Assembly: GCA_946188165.1 (NCBI GenBank)
Contig: CAMHTW010000001.1
Coordinates: forward strand, 62,001 to 126,000
Direction of reading: 5' to 3'
Length of the DNA stretch: 64,000 bases
Source: an uncultured Prevotella sp.
GTDB taxonomy: Bacteria > Bacteroidota > Bacteroidia > Bacteroidales > Bacteroidaceae
Of the stretch, positions 8,142-18,100 are shown piece after piece. Position 1 is the first letter of the stretch. Each line of letters starts with the position of its first letter. A program made the translations under genes and the position numbers. Under the pieces are notes generated by a model. That model was not told where the DNA came from and did no database searches. It saw only the letters and a list, made by a program, of their open reading frames with translations.

Positions 8142-8849
8142 TTATGCCAATTTTGCAATAACTGTTTGGTCGCCAGTAGTTGGCTGATTCATCGTGACAC
8201 AGGCACGAGCCGTCAGCGGCAAGTACACGTCTACACGCGAGCCTAATTTGATAAAACCTAAGTGCTCGTCAATATAGCACTCTTCGCCTTCTTTGGCATA
8301 AGTAACAATACGACGCGCCATAGCACCTGCTATCTGACGTACCAGAATTTCCTGACCGTCAGCCGTCTCAATCATGATGTCAGCATGCTCGTTCTCTTCG
8401 CTTGCCTTGGGCAACCATGCCTTATGGTAGTTACCATTGAAGTGCTTCACAAACTTTACCTTACCATCGACAGGAAACCAGTTTGCATGTACGTTCAGCG
8501 GACTCATGAAGATAGATATCATGAGGCGCTTGTCGTGAAAATAGACATGTTCCTCTACATCTTCAACCACTACAATTTTACCATCGGCAGGCGCAACAAC
8601 CAGTTTTTCTGTGTCACCGTTGAAATAGCGGATAGGACAACGGTAGAAATTGAGCATTGACAACCAGATAAAGGCTCCAATGCCACAGGTGAAAGGCATC
8701 ACAATGTGACGGGCAATAGGATGAATAGCATCGAGGGCAAACCAAAGAACCAAATTGAAGGCAAATATGGTAAGTCCACTATACCATAACTCGCTGGTGC
8801 CTTCGCGATGTATTCTGATTTTCTTGAGTTTCTTTATTCTTGTTCCCAT
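8142..8849 (-). CDS. psd: Phosphatidylserine decarboxylase proenzyme
   Basis: 235 residues, the short archaeal/Bacteroidetes type of Psd. The self-cleavage site LGSRVD is present with cleavage expected between G203 and S204, giving a pyruvoyl group on a ~32-residue alpha chain. Two membrane helices lie at ~25-60; FRCP-like LNFYRCPIR and [28 protein letters not shown] and [12 protein letters not shown] are family segments. It lies 28 bp upstream of pssA on the same strand, so the two steps of phosphatidylethanolamine synthesis are in one operon. A TACCTTTG promoter box stands 31 nt before the start. Confidence 0.93.
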   Translation of the reverse strand: MGTRIKKLKKIRIHREGTSELWYSGLTIFAFNLVLWFALDAIHPIARHIVMPFTCGIGAFIWLSMLNFYRCPIRYFNGDTEKLVVAPADGKIVVVEDVEEHVYFHDKRLMISIFMSPLNVHANWFPVDGKVKFVKHFNGNYHKAWLPKASEENEHADIMIETADGQEILVRQIAGAMARRIVTYAKEGEECYIDEHLGFIKLGSRVDVYLPLTARACVTMNQPTTGDQTVIAKLA

Positions 8850-8880
8850 GAAAGGTTACTTAGTGATACGTTTCGATATG

Positions 8881-8888
8881 CAAAGGTA
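8881..8888 (-). promoter_or_regulatory. -7 promoter box of the psd-pssA operon
   Basis: TACCTTTG on the minus strand, 31 nt before the psd start. No clear TTTG partner is visible; the upstream DNA is a GTGAAAA/GAGAAAA heptamer repeat (8889-8926). Confidence 0.6.
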
Positions 8889-8961
8889 CAAAAAAAAAGT
8901 GAAAAGAGAAAAGTGAAAAGAGAAGAATTTTGGAATTACCCCTTAATAATTATGAAATTTT

Positions 8962-8993
8962 TTGGTTATTTCGGCTTTTCGTAGTATCTTTAC
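8962..8993 (+). promoter_or_regulatory. Promoter of dnaE
   Basis: TTTG at 8962-8965 and TATCTTTA at 8986-8993 are separated by 20 bp, one mismatch from the Bacteroidetes consensus. dnaE starts 30 bp further on. Confidence 0.65.
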
Positions 8994-9023
8994 ACCTCAA
9001 AAACGAAAAGAAGAAGCATTTAT

Positions 9024-12000
9024 ATGGAAGATTTCATACATCTACATGTACATACATATTACTCAATATTAGATGGTCAGTCGAGTATCAAACGGCTCGT
9101 AGACAAAGCCGTCGGTAACGGTATGCGAGGCATGGCCATTACCGATCACGGCGACATGTTCGGTATTAAGGAATTCCATGATTATGTGGGTGGTATCAAC
9201 AAAGGACGTAAAAAGGAAGGTTTGGAACCCTTCAAACCTATCTTCGGTTGTGAGATGTACGTGTCGCGCTATGGTTCGAAACTGTTGAAGGACGACAAGA
9301 AACACCAAGGTGGTTATCACCTTATTGTGCTGGCCAAGAACTATCAGGGTTATAAGAATCTGATTAAGTTAGTCAGTCGTTCGTGGGTGGATGGTTTCTA
9401 TATGCGTCCACGTACCGATCGCGAGGATTTGGAGAAATACCATGAGGGATTGATTGTCTGTTCGGCCTGTATAGCAGGCGAAGTGCCCAAGAAGATATTG
9501 AACGGTGACATCGCTGGTGCCCGTGAGGCTATCGAATGGCATAAGCGTGTATTTGGCGATGACTACTACCTGGAGTTGCAGCGCCACGAGGTGAAAGACC
9601 CTACCATTCGTGCTAATCGCGAAACCTTCCCGATGCAGGAGCAGGCTAACAAAGTGTTGATAGAACTGGCGCACGAATACGGCATAAAACTGGTGTGTAC
9701 GAACGATGCCCACTTTGTTGACCAGGAGAATGCTGAGGCCCACGACCACCTGCTGTGTCTGGCTACAGCTAAAGACCTGGATGACCCCACCCGTATGCTC
9801 TATTCGAAGCAGGAGTGGTTCAAGACCCGCGAAGAGATGAACGACGTGTTCAGTGATGTGCCTGAAGCACTGTCGAATACCCTTGAGATATTAGATAAGG
9901 TAGAGATATACAGTATCGACCACGATCCCATTATGCCTTTCTTCCCCATTCCTGAGGAATTTGGTACGGAAGAACAGTGGCGTCAGAAGTTCTCTGAGGA
10001 TGACTTATTCAAAGAGTTTACCAGTGACGAGAACGGTGAAAACCAGTTGCCACAGGAGGAAGGCGAGAAGAAGATTAAGAAATTAGGTGGCTACGATAAG
10101 CTGTACCGCATCAAGTTCGAGGCAGACTATTTGGCTAAGTTGGCTTATGAGGGCGCTGCCCGTCGTTATGGCACGCCGTTGCCTCAGGAAGTTGATGACC
10201 GTGTGCGCTTTGAGTTGCACATCATGAAGACAATGGGTTTCCCTGGCTACTTCCTTATTGTGCAAGACTTTATCAATAGCGCTCGCGACGAGTTAGGCGT
10301 GATGGTCGGTCCGGGACGTGGTTCTGCGGCTGGCTCGGTGGTGGCTTACTGCTTGGGTATCACGAAGATTGACCCGCTGAAGTACGACCTGCTGTTTGAG
10401 CGTTTCCTGAACCCAGACCGTATCTCGCTGCCTGATATCGATACCGACTTCGATGACGACGGACGAGGCAAGGTCTTGAAGTGGGTAGAAGACAAGTATG
10501 GTCACGAGAACTGTGCGCATATCATTACCTACGCCACAATGGCAACCAAGAACTCCATTAAGGATGTGGCGCGTGTCGAGAAGGTGCCGTTGAGTATCGT
10601 TAATGCCTTGTGCAAGGCGATTCCTGACCGTTTGCCTGACGGCATGAAGATGAACCTGCCCAACGCCATCAAGTGTACGCCTGAACTGCGTGATGCTGAG
10701 GCATCGACTGACCCCGCTCTGCGCAATTCTATTAAGTATGCCAAGATGTTGGAGGGAACGGTACGTGGTACGGGTATTCACGCCTGCGGCTTCATTATCT
10801 GCCGTGACCCGATCAGCGACTGGGTGCCAGTGTCGACAGCTGACGACCCAGACTTCAAGGACACTAAGACTAACTGTACACAGTATGATGGTCATGTCAT
10901 CGAATCGACGGGACTCATCAAGATGGACTTCTTAGGATTGAAGACACTGTCCGAGATGAAAGAAGCCTGTGCTGTCATCAAGCAGACGCGCGGCATCGAT
11001 GTTGATTTGGACACCATTCCCATCGATGACCCTAAGACCTTCGAACTCTATCAGCAGGGACGCACCATCGGTACGTTCCAATTTGAGTCGGCTGGTATGC
11101 AGAAATACCTGCGTGAACTCCATCCTACGGTGTTCGAAGACCTCATCGCTATGAATGCCCTGTATCGTCCGGGACCTATGGACTATATCCCTTCGTTCAT
11201 TGCCCGTAAGAACGGCAAGGAAGAGATTAAGTATGATATTCCTTGCATGGAGAAGTATCTGAAAGATACCTATGGCATTACCGTTTATCAGGAGCAGGTC
11301 ATGTTGCTGTCGCGTCAGTTAGCCGACTTCACACGTGGTGAGAGTGACGCCCTGCGAAAGGCTATGGGTAAAAAGAAAAAGGATATCGTCGATGCCATGA
11401 AGCCCAAGTTCGTGGAAGGTGGTAAGAAGAATGGCCACGACCCGAAAATACTGGAAAAGATTTGGGCTGACTGGGAGAAATTTGCTTCCTATGCCTTCAA
11501 TAAGTCGCATGCAGCTTGCTATTCGTGGGTGGCCTACCAGACAGCCTATTTGAAGGCCAACTATCCTGCAGAATTCATGGCTGCTATCATGTCAAGGCGT
11601 CGCGACCAGATTACGGAAATCACCAAGTTGATGGACGAGTGTAAGCAGATGGGCATCGACACGTTGGGTCCTGATGTCAACGAGTCGTACCAGAAATTTG
11701 GTGTCAATAAGAAGGGTGAGATACGCTTTGGTTTGGCTGCTATAAAGGGTATGGGCGATAGTGTGGCTCAGGCTATCATTGATGAACGCGAGAAGAATGG
11801 CCCCTATAAGGATATGTTCGACTTTGTGGAACGCATCAATTTTGCACAGGTCAATCGCAAAGCTTTTGAAGCGCTGGCTCTCAGCGGTGGCTTTGACTCG
11901 TTTGGCATCCGTCGTGAGGACTTTTTTGCCCAAAATGCCAAAGGCGAGACGTTTATTGATATTGTCATGCGCTATGGTCAGAACTATCAGGCAGAGAAAC

Positions 12001-12737
12001 AGGAGGCTCGTTTCTCGTTGTTTGGCGATAGCGATATCGAGATACAGCGTCCTGTGGTACCCAAGTCGGAAGAACGCTGGAGTGACATCGAACGTCTCAA
12101 CAAGGAACGCGAACTGGTAGGTATCTACCTGTCGGCCCATCCGTTGGACGAGTATAAGATTGTGCTTGACAACCTATGTAACACGCGTTGCCAGGAATTG
12201 GCTGACGTCGCCAAACTTTCTGATCGTGAGGATGTCATCTTGGGTGGCATCGTGACAGCTGTGCGTACAGGTTTTACCAAGAATGGAAAACCGTATGGTA
12301 TTGTGACCCTTGAAGATTTTGAGGGCTCTGGCGAGATGGCGCTGTTTGGTGAGGATTGGGGTGACAAGTCGGGTTTCTTTACTATTGGTGCCTCTGTTTA
12401 TGTGACTGCTAAGTTGAAACCGCGTTTCAGCTATAATCCTGATGGCCCAAAGGACCTGAAGATAACTGGTGTGGAGTTCCTACAGACGGTTAAGGATAAG
12501 GCTATCGACCGTATCACTATTTCAATGTCTGCTGATATGCTGGACGACCAGATTGTAGCCGAGTTGGCCGAGTTGATAGCTGAGAATCCTGGTAATACCA
12601 GCCTGTTTGTGCAACTGCATGACGCTGCAGGTAAGAAGCATGTACTATTACGCAGCACAACAAAGAATATCGACGTGAAGAGCAGTCTGATACACTTCAT
12701 TGAGCAGACCCCTGCTTTGGACTATAAGATAAATTAA
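9024..12737 (+). CDS. dnaE: DNA polymerase III subunit alpha
   Basis: 1237 residues. Order of domains: PHP domain (FIHLHVHTYYSILDGQSS at ~3-20; ITDHGDMFG), the C-family polymerase core with GRGSAAGSVVAY and the catalytic PDIDTDF (470-476), the second core motif with YNALYRPGPMDYIPSF-like sequence and KSHAACYSWVAYQTAYLKA, a helix-hairpin-helix region (IKGMGDSVAQAIIDER, ~905), and an OB fold (~1070-1110, VILGGIVTAVRTGFTKNGKPY). It is the replicative polymerase of the cell. A thioredoxin gene follows after 47 bp of ATTAAAN heptamers. Confidence 0.97.
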   Translation: MEDFIHLHVHTYYSILDGQSSIKRLVDKAVGNGMRGMAITDHGDMFGIKEFHDYVGGINKGRKKEGLEPFKPIFGCEMYVSRYGSKLLKDDKKHQGGYHLIVLAKNYQGYKNLIKLVSRSWVDGFYMRPRTDREDLEKYHEGLIVCSACIAGEVPKKILNGDIAGAREAIEWHKRVFGDDYYLELQRHEVKDPTIRANRETFPMQEQANKVLIELAHEYGIKLVCTNDAHFVDQENAEAHDHLLCLATAKDLDDPTRMLYSKQEWFKTREEMNDVFSDVPEALSNTLEILDKVEIYSIDHDPIMPFFPIPEEFGTEEQWRQKFSEDDLFKEFTSDENGENQLPQEEGEKKIKKLGGYDKLYRIKFEADYLAKLAYEGAARRYGTPLPQEVDDRVRFELHIMKTMGFPGYFLIVQDFINSARDELGVMVGPGRGSAAGSVVAYCLGITKIDPLKYDLLFERFLNPDRISLPDIDTDFDDDGRGKVLKWVEDKYGHENCAHIITYATMATKNSIKDVARVEKVPLSIVNALCKAIPDRLPDGMKMNLPNAIKCTPELRDAEASTDPALRNSIKYAKMLEGTVRGTGIHACGFIICRDPISDWVPVSTADDPDFKDTKTNCTQYDGHVIESTGLIKMDFLGLKTLSEMKEACAVIKQTRGIDVDLDTIPIDDPKTFELYQQGRTIGTFQFESAGMQKYLRELHPTVFEDLIAMNALYRPGPMDYIPSFIARKNGKEEIKYDIPCMEKYLKDTYGITVYQEQVMLLSRQLADFTRGESDALRKAMGKKKKDIVDAMKPKFVEGGKKNGHDPKILEKIWADWEKFASYAFNKSHAACYSWVAYQTAYLKANYPAEFMAAIMSRRRDQITEITKLMDECKQMGIDTLGPDVNESYQKFGVNKKGEIRFGLAAIKGMGDSVAQAIIDEREKNGPYKDMFDFVERINFAQVNRKAFEALALSGGFDSFGIRREDFFAQNAKGETFIDIVMRYGQNYQAEKQEARFSLFGDSDIEIQRPVVPKSEERWSDIERLNKERELVGIYLSAHPLDEYKIVLDNLCNTRCQELADVAKLSDREDVILGGIVTAVRTGFTKNGKPYGIVTLEDFEGSGEMALFGEDWGDKSGFFTIGASVYVTAKLKPRFSYNPDGPKDLKITGVEFLQTVKDKAIDRITISMSADMLDDQIVAELAELIAENPGNTSLFVQLHDAAGKKHVLLRSTTKNIDVKSSLIHFIEQTPALDYKIN

Positions 12738-12782
12738 ATATTAAAGATTAAACATTAAATATTAACATTTAAAATTTAAGGA
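12738..12782. repeat. Heptamer repeat between dnaE and trx
   Basis: Units ATTAAAT, ATTAAAG, ATTAAAC, ATTAAAT, ATTAACA with a 7-bp period; it is A/T-rich and forms the leader of the thioredoxin gene. A related array (CATTAAA/GATTAAA) lies between pssA and psd at 8111-8143. Confidence 0.8.
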
Positions 12783-12784
12783 TT

Positions 12785-13099
12785 ATGGAAGTAACAATCA
12801 CAAGTGAGAATTTTGAGAGCCTGAAGAATGGCGAGCAGCCATTAGTTGTTGATTTCTGGGCAACATGGTGTGGCCCTTGCCGTATGGTAGGTCCAGTGAT
12901 TTCTGAACTCGCACAGGAGTACGATGGTCGCATCGTCGTTGGCAAGTGCGATGTCGAGGAAAACGAGGAACTGTCTATGGAGTTTGGTATCCGCAACATC
13001 CCCACCATCCTCTTCTTCAAGGGTGGTCAGGTTGTCGATAAGATTGTGGGTGCTCAGGCTAAGGCCCGCATTCAGGAAAAGTTCGAGGCTCTGTTGTAA
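12785..13099 (+). CDS. Thioredoxin
   Basis: 104 residues, the normal thioredoxin length. Active site W28-C29-G30-P31-C32 and the cis-proline region IRNIPTILFFKGGQ are present, and there is no signal peptide, so it is a cytoplasmic disulfide reductase. It follows dnaE and ends 2 bp before the converging tsaE. Whether it is the main TrxA of the cell cannot be told from the window. Confidence 0.93.
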   Translation: MEVTITSENFESLKNGEQPLVVDFWATWCGPCRMVGPVISELAQEYDGRIVVGKCDVEENEELSMEFGIRNIPTILFFKGGQVVDKIVGAQAKARIQEKFEALL

Positions 13100-13101
13100 T
13101 T

Positions 13102-13512
13102 TTAGAACGTTACGAGGCGACTCCCGTCTTCCTGCTCGCTGATGCTGACACGTACGGCATCATCGGGCAGGATTTCTTCTATCAGTTCGGGCCACTCGAT
13201 AAAGCAGAGTGCACCGCTATAAAAGTAGTCTTCGTAGCCCATGTCATATACTTCTTCCAGCTTCTTGATGCGGTAGAAGTCGAAATGGAAGAGTGGGTCA
13301 CCATCAGGTTGGGTATACTCATTGATGATGGCAAAGGTGGGTGAGGTAATGACGTCCTCGACACCCAGCTCTTCGCAAATGGCCTTCACAAAAGTAGTCT
13401 TACCAGCCCCCATCTTGCCGTAGAAGGCAAACACGCGGTGGTCTCCAATGTATTGGATAAACTCGCGAGCGGCCTCGCGAATATGTTCTATATCCTTAAT
13501 CTTGATTTCCAT
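13102..13512 (-). CDS. tsaE: tRNA threonylcarbamoyladenosine biosynthesis ATPase TsaE
   Basis: 136 residues, usual length. Walker A GKMGAGKTT at 32-40, then TSPTFAIINEY and HFDFYRI, the TsaE signatures. With TsaB, TsaC and TsaD it makes t6A37 in tRNAs that read ANN codons. It lies 47 bp downstream of porX on the same strand, separated by an octamer repeat. Confidence 0.93.
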   Translation of the reverse strand: MEIKIKDIEHIREAAREFIQYIGDHRVFAFYGKMGAGKTTFVKAICEELGVEDVITSPTFAIINEYTQPDGDPLFHFDFYRIKKLEEVYDMGYEDYFYSGALCFIEWPELIEEILPDDAVRVSISEQEDGSRLVTF

Positions 13513-13558
13513 ATTTTTTCCTTTTACTTTTTTACCTTTTTACTTTTTTACCTTTACC
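13513..13558. repeat. Octamer repeat between porX and tsaE
   Basis: Units of CTTTTTAC or TTTTTTAC with an 8-bp period (GTAAAAAG on the minus, transcribed strand). The same array type occurs at 15107-15150 and, in the opposite orientation relative to the gene, at 18066-18107. Confidence 0.85.
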
Positions 13559-15106
13559 TCATCTCTTCTTTCCTTTTAATGATATAATAGGAATCAGCAT
13601 CTCTTCCATCGAGATACCTCCGTGCTGGAAGGTATTGCGATAGTAGCTGACGTAATAGTTGTAGTTGTTGGGGTAGGCGAAGAAGTCATCACCCGTGGCA
13701 AATACATAGCTGGTCGATATGTTGGGTGCAGGTAACATAGCCTTGCGAGGTTCCTTGATGACAAAGAGGTCCTTAGAGTCGTAAGCTAGATTCTTGCCCA
13801 ACTTATAGCGCAGGTTGGTGTTGGTGTTTCGGTCGCCTATAATCTTCACGGGATTATTGGCGCGTATCGAACCATGATCGGTTGTGATGATGACACGATA
13901 GTCCGTTTGTGACAACTGGCGGAACAAGTCGGCAATGACGGAGTGGCGGAACCACGACAACGTAATGCTACGATAGGCACTCTCGTCGTTGGCCAACTCG
14001 CGTACCATTTTCGACTCCGTACGGGCGTGGCTGAGCATATCAATGAAGTTGAACACCACCACGTTCAGGTCGTTCTTGTTTAACGAGTTCAACTGCTGCA
14101 TGAAACGGTCGGCATCCTGCGACGTATTGATTTTATGGTACGAGAACGTGTTCTTCCTGCGATAGCGCTCCAATTGTGTCTGTATCAGTGGCTCTTCATT
14201 CAGGTTCTTGCCTTCCTCTTCGTCCTCGTCAACCCAAAGGTCAGGAAACATTTTTGCTATTTGGTCGGGCATCAGACCTGAGAAGATGGCGTTGCGGGCA
14301 TATTGCGTGGCGGTAGGCAGAATACTGCAATACAGGTCTTCATCAATGGCAAAGTCTGAAGCCAGTTCTTGTTCCAGCATCTTCCACTGGTCGTAGCGGA
14401 AGTTGTCTAACACCACGAGAAACACTTTTTCGCCCTCGTTCAACGCAGGGAATATTTTGCTCTTGAATATTTCGTTTGACATCATGGGATGTGGGTTGCC
14501 CTGTACCCAGTCCAGATAGTTCTTCTTGATGTATTTGGCAAAGCCACGATTGGCCTCCTGCTTTTGCATTTCCAGCATCTCGGTCATCTGCGAATCGGTC
14601 TGACTCAGTTCCAATTCCCAGCGCACCAGTTTACGATAGATATCGGTCCAGTCTTGCCAACTGCTACAGTCCATAATTTGCATTGACAGTTGTTGGAACT
14701 GTTGTTGATAGTTGGTCTGTACTGTCTCTGTTACGATTTCGCGTCGATGGATGTTTTTCTTGAGTGTCAGCAGAATCTGGTTTGGGTTGACGGGTTTGAT
14801 GAGGTAGTCGGCTATCTGCTGTCCGATGGCCTGATTCATGATGTCCTCCTCCTCACTCTTGGTGACCATCACTACAGGGGTCTGTGGTGATAGCTCCTTG
14901 ATGCGCTGCAACGTCTCCAGTCCTGAAAGTCCTGGCATCATCTCGTCGAGTAATACCAGATCGAAGGTACGGTTCTTGCACTCCTCGATGGCATCAGTAC
15001 CATTGGTCACCGTCACCACTTCGTAACCTTTCTTTTCCAAGAACAACAGATGGGCACGTAGTAGTTCCATCTCGTCGTCAGCCCAAAGTAATAATCCATT
15101 CGTCAT
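13559..15106 (-). CDS. porX: PorX: response regulator fused to a PglZ/alkaline-phosphatase-fold domain
   Basis: 515 residues. Receiver domain (~1-120): acidic pair D10-D11, phosphoacceptor D54 (FDLVLLDEMMPG), T82 and K104-P105. A helical linker (~125-200) is followed by a PglZ domain (~205-515) with the metal-binding segments VLDNFRYDQW, NFIDMLSHAR and TTDHGSI. This architecture is that of PorX, the response regulator that with PorY controls T9SS genes and whose PglZ domain is a zinc-dependent phosphodiesterase acting on oligonucleotides (family knowledge). The large porW-like gene lies directly upstream on the same strand, so two T9SS-linked genes are neighbours. Confidence 0.9.
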   Translation of the reverse strand: MTNGLLLWADDEMELLRAHLLFLEKKGYEVVTVTNGTDAIEECKNRTFDLVLLDEMMPGLSGLETLQRIKELSPQTPVVMVTKSEEEDIMNQAIGQQIADYLIKPVNPNQILLTLKKNIHRREIVTETVQTNYQQQFQQLSMQIMDCSSWQDWTDIYRKLVRWELELSQTDSQMTEMLEMQKQEANRGFAKYIKKNYLDWVQGNPHPMMSNEIFKSKIFPALNEGEKVFLVVLDNFRYDQWKMLEQELASDFAIDEDLYCSILPTATQYARNAIFSGLMPDQIAKMFPDLWVDEDEEEGKNLNEEPLIQTQLERYRRKNTFSYHKINTSQDADRFMQQLNSLNKNDLNVVVFNFIDMLSHARTESKMVRELANDESAYRSITLSWFRHSVIADLFRQLSQTDYRVIITTDHGSIRANNPVKIIGDRNTNTNLRYKLGKNLAYDSKDLFVIKEPRKAMLPAPNISTSYVFATGDDFFAYPNNYNYYVSYYRNTFQHGGISMEEMLIPIISLKGKKR

Positions 15107-15150
15107 ATCTTACTTCTTTACCTTTTTACTTTTTTACCTTTTTACTTTTT
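15107..15150. repeat. Octamer repeat forming the porX leader
   Basis: Read on the coding strand this is a run of GTAAAAAG/GTAAAAAA units ending next to the porX ATG, so the porX leader is A-rich. The upstream end overlaps the stop of the porW-like gene. Confidence 0.8.
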
Positions 15151-18100
15151 ACCAGAAGTCTTCGTCGAAGTCTGGGAAGTTGTTCTGTTGTTGCACGGGG
15201 CCGTCGTTGAAAATCGGGTCGTCTGGCAGGTCATTGCCCGTCTGTGGCTGTTGACCATTCGCTTTTGGCTCTTGGCTTTCTTCTGCGTCCTCTTCCTCTT
15301 GGATGATGATTTCTTCCAATAACGGACGTGTGGATATCTCGACAGGCTCAATCTCCTTTTCGAAGAACAACTCGTAGTCGCGATAGCTGTACGATGTGCC
15401 TAACAGACGTAGGTTGTCTTCACTCACAATCAGATGACGACAGGCACGTAACAACGTTGACAGCTGTCCTTCTACGTTGTGCAGTCCGCGTGCATACTGG
15501 CGTGCTTCGTCGTAGTTCAGGAATCCGCTAATCAGCATACGACAGATTCCGTTGGCATCCTGGTCGGTCACGATGTCGAAATTACGTACCAAGTAGTTCG
15601 AGAAGTTGTGTTTCGCCATCTCAAACAACAACTGGTTTTGGTTCACGGAGTCTGGCTGGTAGGCCAATAGGAAGACATATTTGGTATCGCGCTCAAAGCG
15701 TAGCGTATCGTTACGCGTAGAGTCGCTGGCCATATCGATGGTTCGCCGCGACCATACATCGCCCATGTCAAACTTGCCACCATGCAGTTGCCGCCCTTGT
15801 TGTACACCTTTGATAATCATACCAGCCAACTCGCTGACTTCGCTCTGTGGATGTTTGTCTACCACTTGCTGCATTCGCTCCGTACAGCCCTTGGCGTCGC
15901 CTTGGTTCAGCAGGGCCATACCCTCGACAAAGAGGAACTTCGGGCGATGTGCACCAAGCGGGAAACGGCTCTCGGATAGTCTTGCATTGGCACTTACCTC
16001 GTCGTAACGGTCATTCTTGAATGCATCGTAGGTAGCCGCGTATATCGAGTCTTCTATGTGTACGCCAAAACGCTGGTTTTCGGCAAAGTTAGGGTCGCTT
16101 AGCAGGATTGTCCACTGGCTCTCCGGATAGTCGCTCTGCAGGCGTGCCAGCGACGAATTCGCTTGCTCCTGACGTTGCTGTCGTGAGTAGAGCAGGAAAA
16201 GGTGGTACAGGGCCTCGTCATTATGTTCGAAAGTCGGATATTGCGTCAAAAGACGACTGAGTGTCTTCTCGCTCAGTGTCAGGTTATCGAGTTTGTCCTT
16301 GAAGATGATGCCTGAATGGAACAGTCCATCCATAATCAGCAGGTTGCTGGCCTCTATCTGCTCCTCAGTGAAGGGAATCTGTGCCAGATAATATTCACGG
16401 TTGTGCGGATCGTTGGCAAGGGAGTCGGGAGTCTCTCCTTTTTGACCAGCTACGGAATCACTGGCAACAGTACCGTCATTAGCTGGGTTTTCCACATTCT
16501 CCAGACTATCTGGCACTTCTGGATTGTCCGTTGTTGTCGCTACCACCGTCTTATTGATACGCTGCCAGTCGTCGGCATTTTCACGTTTTCCCCATTGCTG
16601 TTCGAAGGTGCGTTTACCTTGGTTTACACTCTGGGGATTATAGAAGTACCACAGTCCGTTACCGCCGGTGGCAGGCGTTGGCGTCGTTGGCTGTTGTCGC
16701 CGGTTGGGCTGATTGCGATTGCCCACTGCCGACTGTTTGGCCAGCTCTTTTTCTGCCTCTGCCTCCTCTTGGGCGCGTTGCTCTTCCTTCTCTTTTTTCT
16801 TTAGGTCGTCTATAATCTTGTCAATGACCTTCAGACGCTCTTCTTCGCTCATCTTAGCCAGTCGCTGTAGCGAGTCCTGCAATTCCACGGCACTGGTATG
16901 CGGGGCTAATTCGTCCAGCACCTTCGAGCGGTATGATAACTGGCTGTAGTCGGGACGATCCTTGTCCAATAGTCCGATGGCTTCGCCATAGCAGCGTTGT
17001 GCATCGGCATATTTTTCACGTTCCCAGTAGATGTTACCCAAAGTAAGCAACAGTACGCCCTTCTCGATGCCATTGCGTGTGCCCTTCTTCACACCTTGCT
17101 CGTAGGCATCGATGGCCTGCAGGGTGTCCTTTTGGGCCATGAATATGTTGCCAATGGCATAGTACACCTGATCCAGATAGTCTTTGTTGTTGTCTGACGC
17201 AGCCATACGTTTCAGGCGACTGATCATGCGCTTGGCATTGCCCTCGGCCATCACTTCCGTCTGGGCTATGCGGGCATTGAACTCCATTTCGTAGGGCGGA
17301 TTCAGTCGTGTCACGTGACGGAACGCCTTGTAGGCCTCCTCACGATTGCCCTGTCTGGCCTGCAACTGTCCCATCAAAAACCATTCGCGCGCCTTCTGTT
17401 TGCGTCGCTTCTCGTGCTTGATGACCTGACGTAAATAGGGTATGGCTTGGTCGTATTGCTCGCTGCGCAGATAGTAGTCGGCCAGCGTGAAGTCCCAATC
17501 CTTACGTGCCCTGAAGTGCATCGTGTCACGACGTTGCTTCACGATGATGTCCTCCGCATCGTATATCCAGTCCAGTTCCACATAGCTCTTGGCCTGCCAG
17601 GCACGGGCTATACCCAAAATGGCAGGTTGTGTGGCATAGAGACGCGTCATGTACGAGAAGGTGGCAGCCGCTTCTTCGAACTCGCCTTGCTGGAATTGCG
17701 ACTTGCCCAATAGCAGCCAGGCACGCCAGATGAAGGGGTTGTATTCTCTGCGCGTGAGCCACTCAATGTCCTTCTGCGTCTTCCTGCGGCTTTTATTCCA
17801 TTCGGGTCGTGCCTTGATGCTGTGCTGCTTGATGGCTTTCTCCGATTTCTCTATGGCGCGCGCAAAATTGCCCTTGCCCAGGTCGCGACTTTGTTTGTTG
17901 CCTACGGCATAGAGTGGAATCAGTTCCGTGTAGTTGTCCTTGTTGCCGTTTTCCTTCTCGATAGTACCGTCAATAAAAGCCTGCTGACCATTGAAGTAGG
18001 TGTTGTAACGGGCATTGAACGAATGCCACCATCGGGTCTGTGGCGTATTCTTCTTGGTCGAGCAAGAAGCAGTTAAAAGTAAAAAGGTAAAAAGGTAAAA